DNA of 64,000 nucleotides from Omphiscola glabra (GCA_964017045.1 OZ024807.1:21932053-21996052); one strand, 5' to 3'; positions 22,077-33,492 are shown, counted from the stretch's first letter. Notes: generated by a model not told the origin, from the letters alone. Numbers and translations are program-made.

Positions 22077-22777
22077 AGTCGAGGTCCATTAGTCCGCTAT
22101 CCAACAGTCCGGAATGCCCGATAGTCCGGCATCGCTTCGGAAAATTGTAAAAATTTTGGTTTTCTCCAAAAGTGTGTCTTTAAAGCAAATAAAAACGCTC
22201 GAGAGCTATTCGGAAGTTTTCGGGGTAGTTCGGGATCATCCGGAAGCGCTCGGTATTGTTTGGAAATAATTAGCGGCCGGCTAGTCGCAGCTGTCACAAC
22301 AAATACAGATGCCGAAACAGAAGAAAAGGAAAAAATCAGCTGGGCAGAAGCTGCAGAATCACTAAATAAGTTTATCTATTTTGCTGAGGCTAGTACTAGC
22401 TACAGTGCTTCAGAAATTATTGATTTCCATATCATTAGAAATAAATTGTATACTAAACGCCAAAAGTTAAGAAAACAAAAAGACATTCGTGACTTTTTTA
22501 AAATCTAAGTGAAATATGTTTTACAGTACGTGTACATACATTATATGAAATGTAAAATAAACTTTGTTGTATTTGCATACTGTATTTGTAGTTTAATTAT
22601 TAACCTAATTGTTCTTATAATTACGATGTATGTATGTATGTAGTTAAAAAAAAAGTACATTTGTTTTACGGCAAAGCCTACACTAAAAAGAAGGGGCACA
22701 GCCCGATAGACCGGAATTTTCGGTAGTCCGGCACCGAGCCGGTCCCGAACGTGCCGGATTATCGGACTTCTACTGTA
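22077..22777 (+). mobile_element. Internally deleted pogo/Tigger-like DNA transposon
   Basis: The ends are inverted-repeat-like: left gtcgaggtccattagtccg, right ending cggacttctactgta, with a TA target. A frame at 22,260-22,508 matches the C-terminal tail of pogo/Tigger/jerky-type transposases: an AAESLNKFIYFAE helix, then KRQKLRKQKDIRDFF before the stop. The DDE core and the HTH part are missing. Non-autonomous remnant. Confidence 0.75.
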
Positions 22778-23059
22778 GTTTTATCGATTGCACACAATTG
22801 TAATGAAATTAAACTATAATCAATAAATATATATATAATGCAAAATTGGCTACTATCATAAGTTTATTTGTATTTCTAATATAGAATGATAGGTTAATTT
22901 ACGTAGAAAATTAAACAAAATGATAAAAGAAATTAGAGTAAATACAAACTAAATTAACGACATATTTCAGCTATAGAAAGGTTACAAATAATATCTATGT
23001 TACATAATGAATAAATAAATCTAAGTAAAAAACCTTTAAAACATTATTAACATACTTCT

Positions 23060-23512
23060 TCTTCTTCTTATGCCTTTTTACCCCGTCTGTGGCATAGGCC
23101 GTCCACAAGAATTTTCCACTCATCCCGGTCCTGTGCTTTCCTTTCCAATTGCTTCCAGGTGTATCCCATATTTTGCATGTCTGTCTCTAGCTCGCGTCTC
23201 CATGTATTCTTAGGTCTTCCTCTCTTTCTTTTTCCCTGTAGATTCCATGTTAGACATTGTCTGGTGGTGCTATCTGGGGGTTTTCTCAGAGTATGTCCAA
23301 TCCACCTCCATCTTTTCTTTATGATGTCTTCATCAATGGGCACCTGGTATATCCTTTCTAATAGATCTTTGTTGGTGATGGTATTTGGCCATTTGATGCT
23401 AAGGATCTTTCTAAGGCGTGTGTTTATGAATGTCTGCACTTTCTGTGTAATGCTCGCTGATGTTTTCCACGTTTCTATCCATAAAGTAGGACTGTTTTGA
23501 CATTTGTATTAA
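23060..23512 (-). mobile_element. LINE 3' end (C-terminal part of ORF2)
   Basis: About 124 intact codons contain KKRWRWIGHTLRKP, RQCLTW, GKRKRGRPKNTWRR and LERKAQDRDEW, the familiar tail after the reverse transcriptase of a widespread animal non-LTR family. A little further upstream KTVLLYG and ETWKT are seen, but in shifted frames. The 3' end has a (GAA)n tail. A second fragment of the same family lies at 47,620-47,866. Confidence 0.8.
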
Positions 23513-23627
23513 AGATTCTGACTAATCAGATTAACATACTGGCTAAACAGAATTCGGTGGGATTTGTTAAATGAGATGTCTAAATACTGTGTCTTAATAG
23601 CATCAATCTAAACATTTTTTTTTTAAT

Positions 23628-23981
23628 TTAGAAAAAGATACAATAACTGACATTGCCTTTCCCGCCATCTCGCGCGGCCTCTATGGTTTCATATTTGTGT
23701 ACACTTCCCTCGTCGTCCTTGGCGTCCTTGACCTTTTCATACACATTACTGCACCCAACCGTTTCGCTTCTAATTGATTCGTAAAGACAGAGCTCGTCAA
23801 TCGACTCGTAGTGGTTATCTTCTCCTGACGGTGTGTCCACTTCTTTCATCAACGGGCATGACGTCACATCCTGATGACCTGTTCTCAGCATCACGATTGG
23901 TTGATCAATGACTTCAATATAACTTTGATCTAAACTAACACGGTTGGTACTCTCAACAAAGCCGTGTTTCCTTCTGCTTCG
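23628..23981 (-). CDS. Gene B cytoplasmic tail exon (ITAM-spaced tyrosines)
   Basis: Open to a TAA at 23,628. The tail has five YxxΦ motifs: YIEV, YESI, YESI, YEKV, YETI. Gaps between the last three are 10 and 12 residues, inside the ITAM range of 6-12. Strict ITAMs need Leu/Ile at +3, and YEKV has Val. YIEVIDQ matches YIDVIDA of gene A. The upper boundary is unsettled: the nearest acceptor (cacaag) gives phase 0, while the transmembrane exon leaves phase 1, so a small exon or an indel may be missing. Confidence 0.65.
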   Translation of the reverse strand, partial: RSRRKHGFVESTNRVSLDQSYIEVIDQPIVMLRTGHQDVTSCPLMKEVDTPSGEDNHYESIDELCLYESIRSETVGCSNVYEKVKDAKDDEGSVHKYETIEAARDGGKGNVSYCIFF

Positions 23982-26900
23982 CTTGTGTCGTTATGCAAAG
24001 GTTATTCGTGTGTTTACATAACTTCCAGTCGCACAACCTGATGTAATAGAGGATATGTTAAGAATTTGATTCCGTGTGTTTTACTTAAAAAAAAATTAAT
24101 GTTGGTTATACCATAAATATAAATTGATTTTGACCAATTAATTTATATTATATAATTCTCATTTTTGTCAAATTAAAAGTGCCATATGAACATCTATTTC
24201 TTTAAATATAGAAAATTACAATGTATATGTTGAAGATTAATTACATAATGATATGAGCTTCATAATTAGCCAAAAAATATTTGCAATTTTTCCCTGATTT
24301 AATACATGAGATAAAACAAACACATAAACCAAATTCCCAGGAAACTGAAATATATTGAAATCTATTTTTTGTTAGACTTACCAAATGTTAAAATAGTCTT
24401 TAACTATATGAACATTTTAATAAAATGTACGACACCATTAAGTGGAGAAATAAAACACTTGTTGGATGTCGTGAAATCGTTAATAAATTAATACAATGTC
24501 TTAGTAATTGACCATTGTATATTTCATCGAAGATCTTTACCTAAATTTTTTACCATCATACAAATGATAACAACTGATGTTAGTAATATTGACATGACAA
24601 CTGCAATTGCAATTTCTTTAGTGTTTTGCATCTCAACAGCAGCGGCTGCTCGATCTACGGATGAGACTAAAAAGCATTAATAAAAAATTATTATTATAGA
24701 TTTTTTTCTTCATTATAATGTTAACGAAAAATTGTTAATTTATATCTAAAGGTTCTAAAAAAGATTGCCTTTATTTTGTTTCTTACAAATAGACAATATA
24801 TCAATTTAACACCAATTCCGGTTGTAATTTGATTAAAACACTTTGTTGATAACTCTTTATATATTTATTCCTTTGAATTATTGCATTATATTTGTAAAAA
24901 AAATAAAATATAATCATTATTAAAATAGTTACAATAATACCTGTTTGAGAAATCGCATAAGATGTGTATAATTTCCTATTGTCCACTTAATAATTAGTGA
25001 TTTTGATTGTTCGTGCAAGCCAAGCGAAGACATTGACGCCCCACAAGGCAAGTAGATGTGGAAAAGTCAAATGCACCAGTGATAAAAAAGGACTTGTCTA
25101 GAATTCACGGATCGATGTAATGACTTTGGTTGTTTATTGACAGTTTAGCAACAGATCAAAATACAAAAAAACAAAGAAAAAAAGCGAGATATAAGCCGCA
25201 AAGGGTACTCTACATAATGATGGTGTTGATGCTATGTCATAAAATGTAAACTATAAATACCGGTAAATACCTTTTTCTGACAGAAACACAGTCACGCTCA
25301 TCTGCCCTTCGCTGGGCTGAACTATTGTAATCACACAGAGCCCGAAGTCGACGCTGGTTATATTTCTTATTGTGATCTCGATCCACGTTTCCGCCGTCGT
25401 CTCACTGTCATGGTCCACCAGCTGGTAGCTGTGCTTGCGTGAAGTGTTTCGCTGGATAATTTCGTTTCATTCAGCAGTACAACCATATTTTTGTAGCTGT
25501 CTCATCGTTACGCACAACAGTATACGGATGTCCTCCCCGACTGAAGAATTGTATATTTTTGTTGCACTTTCATGAGAACACAATCTGATGTGACCTGAGG
25601 ACGATTTTTGATGGATGATTGGAATAAAATTAACTCTATATTTTGAAGGTTATTACAGTTACACATTAGTAACGCCAGAAAAAAAAATAAAGCAACATAA
25701 TTATTCTCATTCATTATAACTATATTTGCCAACTTTAGATATTAAAAAAATATAAAGAGTGCGAATTCTTTATTTCTTAATCATCTCAAACTGATTTTTA
25801 AAAAATGTGATTTTAAATAAACAAAAATAAATCAATACTTTTTAGAATCATTTGCAAAAAAATTAATTCAAGTTTTTTATAAAGAAATTGACGCAGACAT
25901 GAAGCAACTTATGCTACTGCAGAGTTAAAATATACAAACAATTCTTCACATAATCCTACAAACGCACAGTGCTACTTAAAACGTCACATTATCAGCACAG
26001 ACACATGGTTACTTAAAAGGTCCCATTATCAAAACAGACAAAGATATTCTTAATATAACCATACATTATCCACTAAACACAAAGTGCTACTCAAAACGCC
26101 CACATAAACAATGCTACCGGTACGTCAAACATAAATAGAGAAAAATATTTATTTTGTTTCTTAGTTTTTTATAAATAAAACAATACAATAAAATAAAGAA
26201 CAATACAAAAAAACATACATTTTATAAAACTTAAATCTAAAATAAAGATATAAAACATGAACACAGTGTTAAAGAGTTTACTATTTTTGAACTAACATTG
26301 AGTAACGTGTACATGCCGACTCTTCTCTGCACGCTGTGAATTCCATTCAGCTACACAGATGTAAAGCCCACTGTCCTGGCACCGCAGTCTTTCAATCTTA
26401 TAGACCAACTGTGTTTTATTCACAATTGCTTCTAGTATATGACCCGTTTTAGTTTGTATTTAATAGGAACGTGGATGATAATATCCGTCCGGTACATGAC
26501 ATGATATGTTTAGGACATCGCCTTTGGAAACTTCCAGAACCTGTGATTGATGCGCAATGGGAGATCCATCTTTGGAACTTTGGAATTTTAGTTCTACGGT
26601 CACTGAAAATATTTTGTGGTAACGTAATTTACATTATACAATATGGATTCCATGCTACCACAGGCAGGGTTTAAAAGCAAATGATAATTTTTTTAAATAG
26701 TTACTACTTTAAAAAAGATATATATTGCATATTTGAGAAACTATATTATATGTAATTATAATCTAGTTGTATTTGTTGTTTTAATAAAGAAATAAATAGG
26801 TTTTTGAAAAACAAAAATAAAGAAAAGTTATCGTAAATTTGACGCAAAAATAAAATAATTAAATTAATTAATAAAGTTAAAGTGAACATTAATCATAAAA

Positions 26901-29900
26901 GAAATATCGTATCCGGAAATTTTATCGAAAGAAATTTGGACGACTGAAAATTGATCGACGGAAATTTGATCGAACGGAAATTTGGTCGAATCGTTTTTTA
27001 AATTTATACGTTAAAATTTTGCATCAAATTTCTTTCTGAACGCATTATTTTGTTTTACTATATAGTATAGGGCGTTCAAAAAGAAATTTGACGATAATTT
27101 TAACGTGTGAACTGAAAAAAAGATTCGACCAAATTTCCGTTCGACCAAATTACCGTCGATCAATTTTCCGTCGACGAAATTTCTTTCGATCAAATTTCCG
27201 TTAACCAAGAAATATGTACAAACCTGATTTAATGGTTAAATTAAAACTGTAATTGTTTGCGATTGAAGGTAGACTTATATTATAGACACCAAACCTACTC
27301 ATCTCGATATGATTGAAATATATATGAAGTAAACACATAGACGGATTTAGATGTAATTCATGTAGCACCAGTAGTTTCTTATAATTCAAACGAATTTCAA
27401 TGGGATATTGTTCATTGTTTATTGTGACATAACTGTCCATTAGGCCGTACACCCTAAAGCAGAATGAGATGTTGCCGTGTAAATAGCTTTTAAGATCACG
27501 CTCTATCAACCCTCCGTTGCAATGTATACCATTAGATACTGTAACAATAAAATATAAAATTCGTATTTATATCTCATAAAATACTTAATCTAATAGGCTA
27601 AAGGATTTTTTTTTCACTATGAGACATTTACAAAATGTTTACTGAAAGGTCTCAAATTAAATTAAAAATATATTCAGTTATTTACTTTGTATCAGAATTC
27701 AAAAATAGAAAAAAAAGTACTACTTTATCTCTACGCGTGTATTATATTTTCAAAACCCTTTTAGATCATGTTAAAACGTTAACATACATTTAAAATTTAA
27801 AGCAATAACACGCTAAGACTCTAAACACTAGAAGGAAAACATTGATGTTGTCTAAATCAGGGTTTGGTTAACTTTTTGGGTAGAAAAATTTCATATAATT
27901 TAAGTTCAAATTTGTATTTATTCCATTTATATGGAAAATACACTTAGGTAGAGAGTGAAACCATGAATTTACAAACCTAGGTGACGCCACTGAGCATAGG
28001 AAAAATAGACGACTAGACAAAAATGACGCATACAAAGACAAGGATGGCAATTACACTAGCTGCCAAGCCAATATAAATAAACATTTGGTAAGATCTTTTC
28101 TATTTCACTAACTATATGAGTTATTGATAGAGGTAATTAATTTAGTAAAAAAAAATTGAACGCGCTTTTCATAGAATTGTATTTATCTTTGCGTCTTTAT
28201 ACACCCAACTCACATCCAACCACAGATATTCCTTTTTATCTCAATAGTTGTAACTTAACCTCTTTGCGGAACCCGGATCTTCCTGAATACATTGAATGCT
28301 TGTAAATGTCAAATAAAGCTTGAACAAAATTCTGTTATGTAAAAGTTCTGGGGTGGGTGGAGTGAAGATGCATTTGTTTTGTTTTGTTGTTATGCAACTG
28401 TTCTTTATTGCATAAATGTATTTTATTTTAAGGTCACGATTATGTCTCATTTGCTCAACTTTTATGTTAGCGCGGTGAGCCCAGACACTAGGCTGTTGTA
28501 CCGCGCTATATAAGACAACTAATAATAATAATAATAACATTACAATGACTTTACATATAAACTCTGCTTAGGAAGATTAATAAGAACAAAAAATGTGTGT
28601 ATACAAAAAACCATCACCATTTAAACTCAGATAGATTTCTTTTATTTATTAAATTTTATTTTTAGAAAAAATAAAGCATGTTCCTTAAAACCATGCAAGT
28701 GTGTCACTTACTCTGTTGTTCCAACAAGTAAAATCTGTGCTGCCATGAGTCATTTTTGAAGTGCACTGTAAGGGCATAACGGGTAAAATTGTCTTTGGTG
28801 ACATTGCTCATGTCAACTGTAATGTGTACCTTATACAGTTGGAGCCCAAGGTAAATAACTGTATATAATCTGTAATTAATGTTTGTTTTCTTGTCCGTGA
28901 TACTAACGCCCATGGAGAGACGGACGTTGTTAACAAGTATGTCCTGCGGTGAATCACTGCCCAAAATGCAAAAAATCATTTCAGACGGGTTTCCTAATTG
29001 TGCGAAAAAGAACTGTTTTGGAGGTTCTTCAGTACAGACCATTGGAAATGTATCTGAAAGATGAATAAATATGTACACTTTTATTGTGATATATTATATA
29101 TGTTAAAATATCAAATACTTAAATAATATGACGAAACGAATTAGTTAAATTTAATAATCTTTTTTAAACATTTGAGTCTGATGAATTGAACAGTGGGATT
29201 TTGAATAACGCAAACATATCTAGTCTATGTTTGGCAGCTTTGCGTGCGATGGAATGTCTAACACAATTTACTATAGTTGGCTGTTCACAGGAAAGCACTA
29301 GACATTTACAGAAAGGAGAGTCTCAACTGGCTTCAGTAGGGGTGAGAAAAAAAAATATTCTGCTTAGCTAAGTACGGGGAAATTGTTGATACTGAACACT
29401 ACATTCGAAAGGGTTTCACCACACATTCGAAAGGGGTTCACCACAAATTCGCAAGAGTTTCACCACTTTGTTATGTAGTTGACGTGTTTTTGCACGCTTT
29501 CCCCGCTTTCCCAGTGCATGACCTCTTGTAGTCAAAACACTCGAGGCCGTTTAGGGGTATAGCTAGCAAAATTTAACCCTGTTTACTACAACGCTTAGTA
29601 TCGTCCGTTCCAATCAGAAAATAAATTATATGAACAGTTGATTTAATAAATTCATATCTTTGAGCTATACATTTATTTTGAATAATTAACAAATTACTTC
29701 TGCTTGAAACTGTTCTGACCTACATGACTAAATACGGGCTTTGTTTTGGTATGAGTATGTGAACAGATAAAAAATGTTTTTTACGTACAATTGATATATA
29801 TAATAACAAATATCAAGGTTAAGTGCATGTTAGTGTTTTAAAATTTACTCTGTAACCTACCATTGTTTAAAGATAATGAAAATGTATAATCCAATCCACG

Positions 29901-32900
29901 ATATTTCATCGCTGGCAAGATTACACTATAAGTCCTTATGTCATCCAATGTAATGTCACGTATATATATTTGAATGTGGTACTCATGGGCTCGTCCGTTG
30001 TTTATTACTTCAGCACTGACTCCATATTTGCTTGTCCTATCAGAGCCGTAGATTGGGTAACGTTTAGTATCAATAAAGATATGCTCCCTTAGTCCACTGG
30101 TTGCCACCACACACACGTGGATGACTGCTGTGGTGTTGAGCCTCACACGATCGGTGCTGTTGCCAGTCTCGGTATCGCATACCGACAAACTGGAGTCCGT
30201 AGCTGTAATCAAAGGAATACAAATTTAGAACAAGCCAAGTAGCAGCTCTAACACTATCTCCTTGATAACTCTTAAAAAGAAATACATTAAAAAAAACAAA
30301 ATCAGATATGTCTTAAAAAATAGTAGTACCTAAAAATTTCGATAGACAAACATCGTCGTATGGACTTCAAAGAAATTACAATCTGCCAACACTATGTTTT
30401 GAATTGTGTAGTTTGGAAGTGTACACTCTATCTTCAGGCCTGTCTAAAACGGATTTACTTTAAAAATGGCAAAAGTGATTACAATGCTTTACTGAAATTT
30501 ATAATAATTATAACGTGTATGTATTAATTGAAAGAGACCAATTATGCCAATACACCGATATTTCATAGCATGACATTTCATAACGCCGACATTTCATAAA
30601 ACTTACAATTCATAACACCGATATTTCATAACACTGACATTTCATAACGCCGACATTTTATAACGCCGTCATTTCATAACACCGACAATTCATAACACCG
30701 ACATTCCATAACACTGACATTTCATAACGTCGAAATTTTATAACACCGACATTTTAAAATACCGACATTTCATAACGCCGACATTTCTACAATTCTACAG
30801 CTGCTACTCATATCATATAACCACAAAAATCACGGGAAGTTAAAAGCTAACAATGAAGAACGCAGAAACAAACGTACGCTCATGAACAATCTCTAACATC
30901 ACAGAAATGCTCGACCCTATCGTTATCGTGTAGTTGATAAAGTCTTCTTCCGAGACGATCGGTATGATGAAATAAATGTAAGTGTCTTTGCTCTCTCTTG
31001 TGAGCGAGACGGTGAAGGGATTTCTCGGCGACACACTGATGTTGTTGACACTGATACTGAAGCTGGTGTCGAGGAGACACACTGACGTGTTGAGCTCCTC
31101 GTACAACGCTGCCTTCTTTTGGAGGTAGTCGTCTTGCCAATAGCAAAGTTGTACCAAACCTACAAAATAAATGTTAATTATATGTTAGACAAGTAGATAA
31201 AATATATGGATAGACAGACACATATATTTATATACGATTAAGCCCCTCTACACTGCGATACTTGGTTCCATAATTTAATAAAATATACATTAAATAATCG
31301 TACAAAAATCGTTTTTGAAAATTAAAGGAAAACAATCTAAAATAGATTAAAAATTATATCTTTTTAATAGCAGCCACCTTTACTGCTATGGAGTGTAACC
31401 TTTATTTCTTTTGTCTGAAGCACCCCGATTTACAGCTATCCAATGTAATTTCCGTTTCTGCTGTTTGAAGCACCCACCTTTAAAGCTATCGAAAGTAACC
31501 TCTATTTTTTCGGTCTGAAGCCCCAACCTTTACAGCTATCGAAGGTAACCCCTATTTCTGCATAACTAAAGTGCCAACCTTTACAGCTATCGAAGGTAAC
31601 CCCTATTTCTGCTAACTAAAGCGCCAACCTTTACAGCTATCGAAGGTAACCCCTATTTCTACTAACTAAAGCGCCAACCTTTACAGCTATCAAAGGTAAC
31701 CTCTAATTCAGCTGTCTGATATGTCCCCATCACCGAGCATTTGGAGTGGAGCGGAGTCGTGGTGAACTTGACGTGCGACTTCAAAAGAAGGTTTTCCCAA
31801 GTCGAGATCGTGCGACCATCTGACAATGACGATCCTTCTTTTGTGATTCGTTTGGGGTAACTGGAAGCGGAACAGATTAGAGTGAAGTCATCTTCATCCT
31901 CTCTGAATGAGAAATGAACTTTTTCGTCTGCACCTGAACAATACAAAAAGGAAGAATTATTTTTCTATTCCAGATTCATTGGTAGTTTAATATTATTTAT
32001 ATAGTCTTTCCTTGTTTTTAAAGTATCTCCACATATTGCAAGGCTAAACTAATTGTCAGACCTGTTGGACTTAGTTAGCGTAAGAAGTTATTAATTTGCT
32101 TTACACATTAGAGTGCGACGATGATATAAACATTTTGACCTTATGTGAATTTAACACAATAACGTCTATAAATAACACGTTTTTACGGATGTGTTAATGA
32201 TTATGTGTTAATGATTATGTGTTAATCATCTTGCGTAATTTGATATTTTCTATTGTTTAAATTTTTGGGTGAATAATCAATTTCTTAAATAAACATGACT
32301 TAGGGAGCAATGCTTCTTTTACATTTCAGATCTATGGAACGCACAAGCATTAAAATTAAAAAAAAATACTTTTAACGTAACGTTCATACAAATATATTGC
32401 TGCAAACGAGCGCTCCATAATGCAACATCACACATGAGACGACACGTAATGTCGTGCCATCCATTCAAAACCACTAAAGTTGATTTACGACTTCCAATAA
32501 ATCATTTACAATCTCCGAACTACACATTTCCTCAAATATAGTTAGCTGTTTCCTTTTTATGTTACCAAATTAAATGGAGATATGTAATATGCACACAAAT
32601 ATTATAATTTAAAAAAAGCATTGAATCAAATGTTACCCCCCCCCACACCCACCCCATAGTGAAGCACGGGCATATTTGTTAGTTATACATATATCACTCA
32701 ATTAACAATATAAAAGTTTATGATATTACTGGAACAAAAACAGAAAAAAAAAATATTTCCAATAAGAAATTTTGTTAAGCTTGATTTTGTTTAACAAAAC
32801 CAAAGGTTCCTAGCCAGTCTTAAACACAACATCCGGAAATCTATAAAACAATGCAATGACATTTAAGAAAAATAATCTGTTGATAAAATGTGCTTAAATC

Positions 32901-33492
32901 AGAAAAAAACTTTTAAAAAAGAAATTCATCTTTTACAAAATAAAAAATTGAGATTTTCTTAATTTTTTAAAGTTTTTTTTTTTTTTTATAGATTTGATTC
33001 TTATTTTTTTCACAATGAATTATAACGTTAATTGGTAAAGCTGATGTGTTCTTTATACTTAGTTGTATTTATCCTCCCTGATTTTAAAACCACCCATCGT
33101 GCATTTAAGGTAAATAAATCAGCACGCTTAATAAAAGGAACATAAAATAAAGGTCTGCTAACTCTGCTCACCTTTCAAAACGATTCCTATCCGAAAATGC
33201 AGCTTTCTTGTGGTTCCCACATGTAACGTGACGTTGCCGATTCCAAAGTCATACACCGTTATGTTCCTTATGGTTATTTCAAGTCTGTTGTAACCACGAT
33301 TGATTGAGTTTACTGTGAATGTTATGTTATCATTGCTGGCGTTCTCTCTAATCCACCGTGTGTTGTATGACAGCAAATAAGTATGAGTCACGTTGACATG
33401 TGTAACGACACATAAGGACACACGAGCGTCGTCTCCAAGGTTTGTTTCAACTATTGTGTAGTACTGTGTGTCGTTACACACAGATGACAAGC
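23628..33492 (-). CDS. Ig-like receptor gene B (whole-gene span), paralog of A
   Basis: Exons from the 5' side: 33,172-33,492, 31,679-31,933, 30,878-31,159, 29,861-30,202, 28,712-29,053, 27,224-27,538, 26,297-26,602 (extra, with a stop), 25,271-25,594 (with a TGA), 24,541-24,666 (transmembrane), 23,628-23,981 (tail). Order and phases follow gene A. Four domain exons have exactly the same length as their A counterparts (342, 342, 315, 324 bp), so the genes arose by tandem duplication. No signal-peptide exon was identified upstream of 33.5 kb. The in-frame stops mean the gene may be decaying, alternatively spliced, or affected by assembly errors. Confidence 0.65.
24541..24666 (-). CDS. Gene B transmembrane exon
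   Basis: 126 bp, phase 1-1, acceptor tgctttttag, donor gtaaag. Encodes an Ala-rich juxtamembrane part (VDRAAAAVEMQNTKE), then a hydrophobic helix (IAIAVVMSILLTSVVIICMM) and a Lys stop-transfer. Confidence 0.8.
25271..25594 (-). CDS. Gene B Ig-like exon 8, interrupted by TGA
   Basis: 324 bp, as in gene A. Starts GHIRLCSHES, B-strand Cys in ILLCVTM, F-strand ITIRNITSVDFGLCVI. A TGA lies at 25,467-25,469. Around it the similarity to gene A slips into another frame for about 15 codons and then returns. The two slips lie at A-runs (about 25,488-25,492 and 25,447-25,449). Two opposite one-base indels explain both the slip and the unchanged length. Pseudogene lesion or long-read homopolymer error are both possible. 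Confidence 0.7.
26297..26602 (-). pseudogene. I-set Ig domain exon with internal stop
   Basis: 306 bp, phase 1-1, acceptor atattttcag, donor gttagt. Classical Ig signature: VLNISCHV as B-strand, then LRCQDSGLYICVAEW as F-strand. An in-frame TAA at 26,460-26,462 splits it. It differs from the other domains here, which lack the F-strand Cys, and no counterpart was seen in gene A. Probably a decayed or skipped exon of gene B. Confidence 0.7.
26915..27210. mobile_element. Foldback MITE with ~140-bp inverted repeats
   Basis: The left arm (ggaaattttatcgaaagaaa and on) is the reverse complement of the right arm (ending tttctttcgatcaaatttcc). The arms are built of iterated gatcgacggaaattt-like words and meet around 27,060. 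The right end sits about 14 bp from the splice donor of gene B Ig exon 6. No coding capacity. Confidence 0.8.
27224..27538 (-). CDS. Gene B Ig-like domain exon 6
   Basis: 315 bp, phase 1-1, acceptor attgttacag, donor gtttgt. GIHCNGG, ISFCFRVYG, SMCLLHI and RFGVYNISLPS align with the gene A exon 13,977-14,291, including all three cysteines. Confidence 0.85.
28335..28540 (+). repeat. (AAT)n-tailed interspersed repeat, copy b
   Basis: Core gcgcggtgagcccagacact plus a (AATAAT)n tail. It is the reverse complement of the 43,525-43,960 copy, with extended similarity (ttatgtaaaagttctggggt). Confidence 0.7.
28712..29053 (-). CDS. Gene B Ig-like domain exon 5
   Basis: 342 bp, phase 1-1, acceptor tcatctttcag, donor gtaagt. 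MVCTEEPP and MIFCILGS give the two cysteines; KDNFTRYALTVHF and HRFYLLEQ close the domain. Counterpart of 14,655-14,996. Confidence 0.85.
29402..29466. repeat. 21-bp tandem triplet
   Basis: Three copies of 'acattcgaaagggtttcacc' plus one base, slightly diverged, in a gene B intron. Confidence 0.85.
29861..30202 (-). CDS. Gene B Ig-like domain exon 4
   Basis: 342 bp, phase 1-1, acceptor tgattacag, donor gtaggt. LSVCDTE and VIHVCVVA carry the cysteines; RTSKYGVSAEVIN and YHIQIYIRDITLDDIRTY follow. Close paralog of 15,370-15,711, but with no acceptor array here. Confidence 0.85.
30555..30790. repeat. 16-bp minisatellite
   Basis: About fourteen copies of gacatttcataacacc with small variants. 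It occupies the intron where gene A has its extra Ig exon 4. Confidence 0.9.
30878..31159 (-). CDS. Gene B Ig-like domain exon 3
   Basis: 282 bp, phase 1-1, donor gtacgt. VQLCYWQDD and NTSVCLLD give the cysteines; EEDFINYTITIGS corresponds to KDFGKYTIGIG of gene A exon 3. The acceptor follows tattttgtag. Confidence 0.8.
31374..31678 (-). repeat. 50-bp tandem array of splice donors
   Basis: Seven units (including the genuine exon end) with exon/intron boundaries at about 31,378, 31,428, 31,478, 31,528, 31,579, 31,629 and 31,679. Each unit contains the last ~12 codons of Ig exon 2 (VTFDSCKG in the used one, VTLHSSKG in the most distal) and a gttggc/gtggc donor. The distal units are the most diverged, so the array is graded in age. 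Confidence 0.9.
31679..31933 (-). CDS. Gene B Ig domain exon 2 (shortened)
   Basis: 255 bp, phase 1-1, acceptor tattgttcag, weak donor gttggc. B-strand FTLICSASSYP matches gene A, but after MGTYQT about ten residues with the F-strand Cys are missing (gene A has YQCNVTYFHGFVQT). Cys pairs HSKCS and DSCKG remain. The missing segment lies next to the donor array. Confidence 0.8.
33172..33492 (-). CDS. Gene B Ig-like domain exon 1
   Basis: 321 bp, phase 1-1, acceptor cttatatag, donor gtgagc. LSSVCNDT and RVSLCVVT carry the cysteines; IRNITVYDFGIGNVTLH and LHFRIGI match gene A exon 1. The donor here is a normal GT. Confidence 0.85.

Noticed and set aside
24801..24986. Second transmembrane exon of gene B
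   Set aside because: Hydrophobic because the sequence is AT-rich; the 24,541-24,666 exon has better splice sites and phase.
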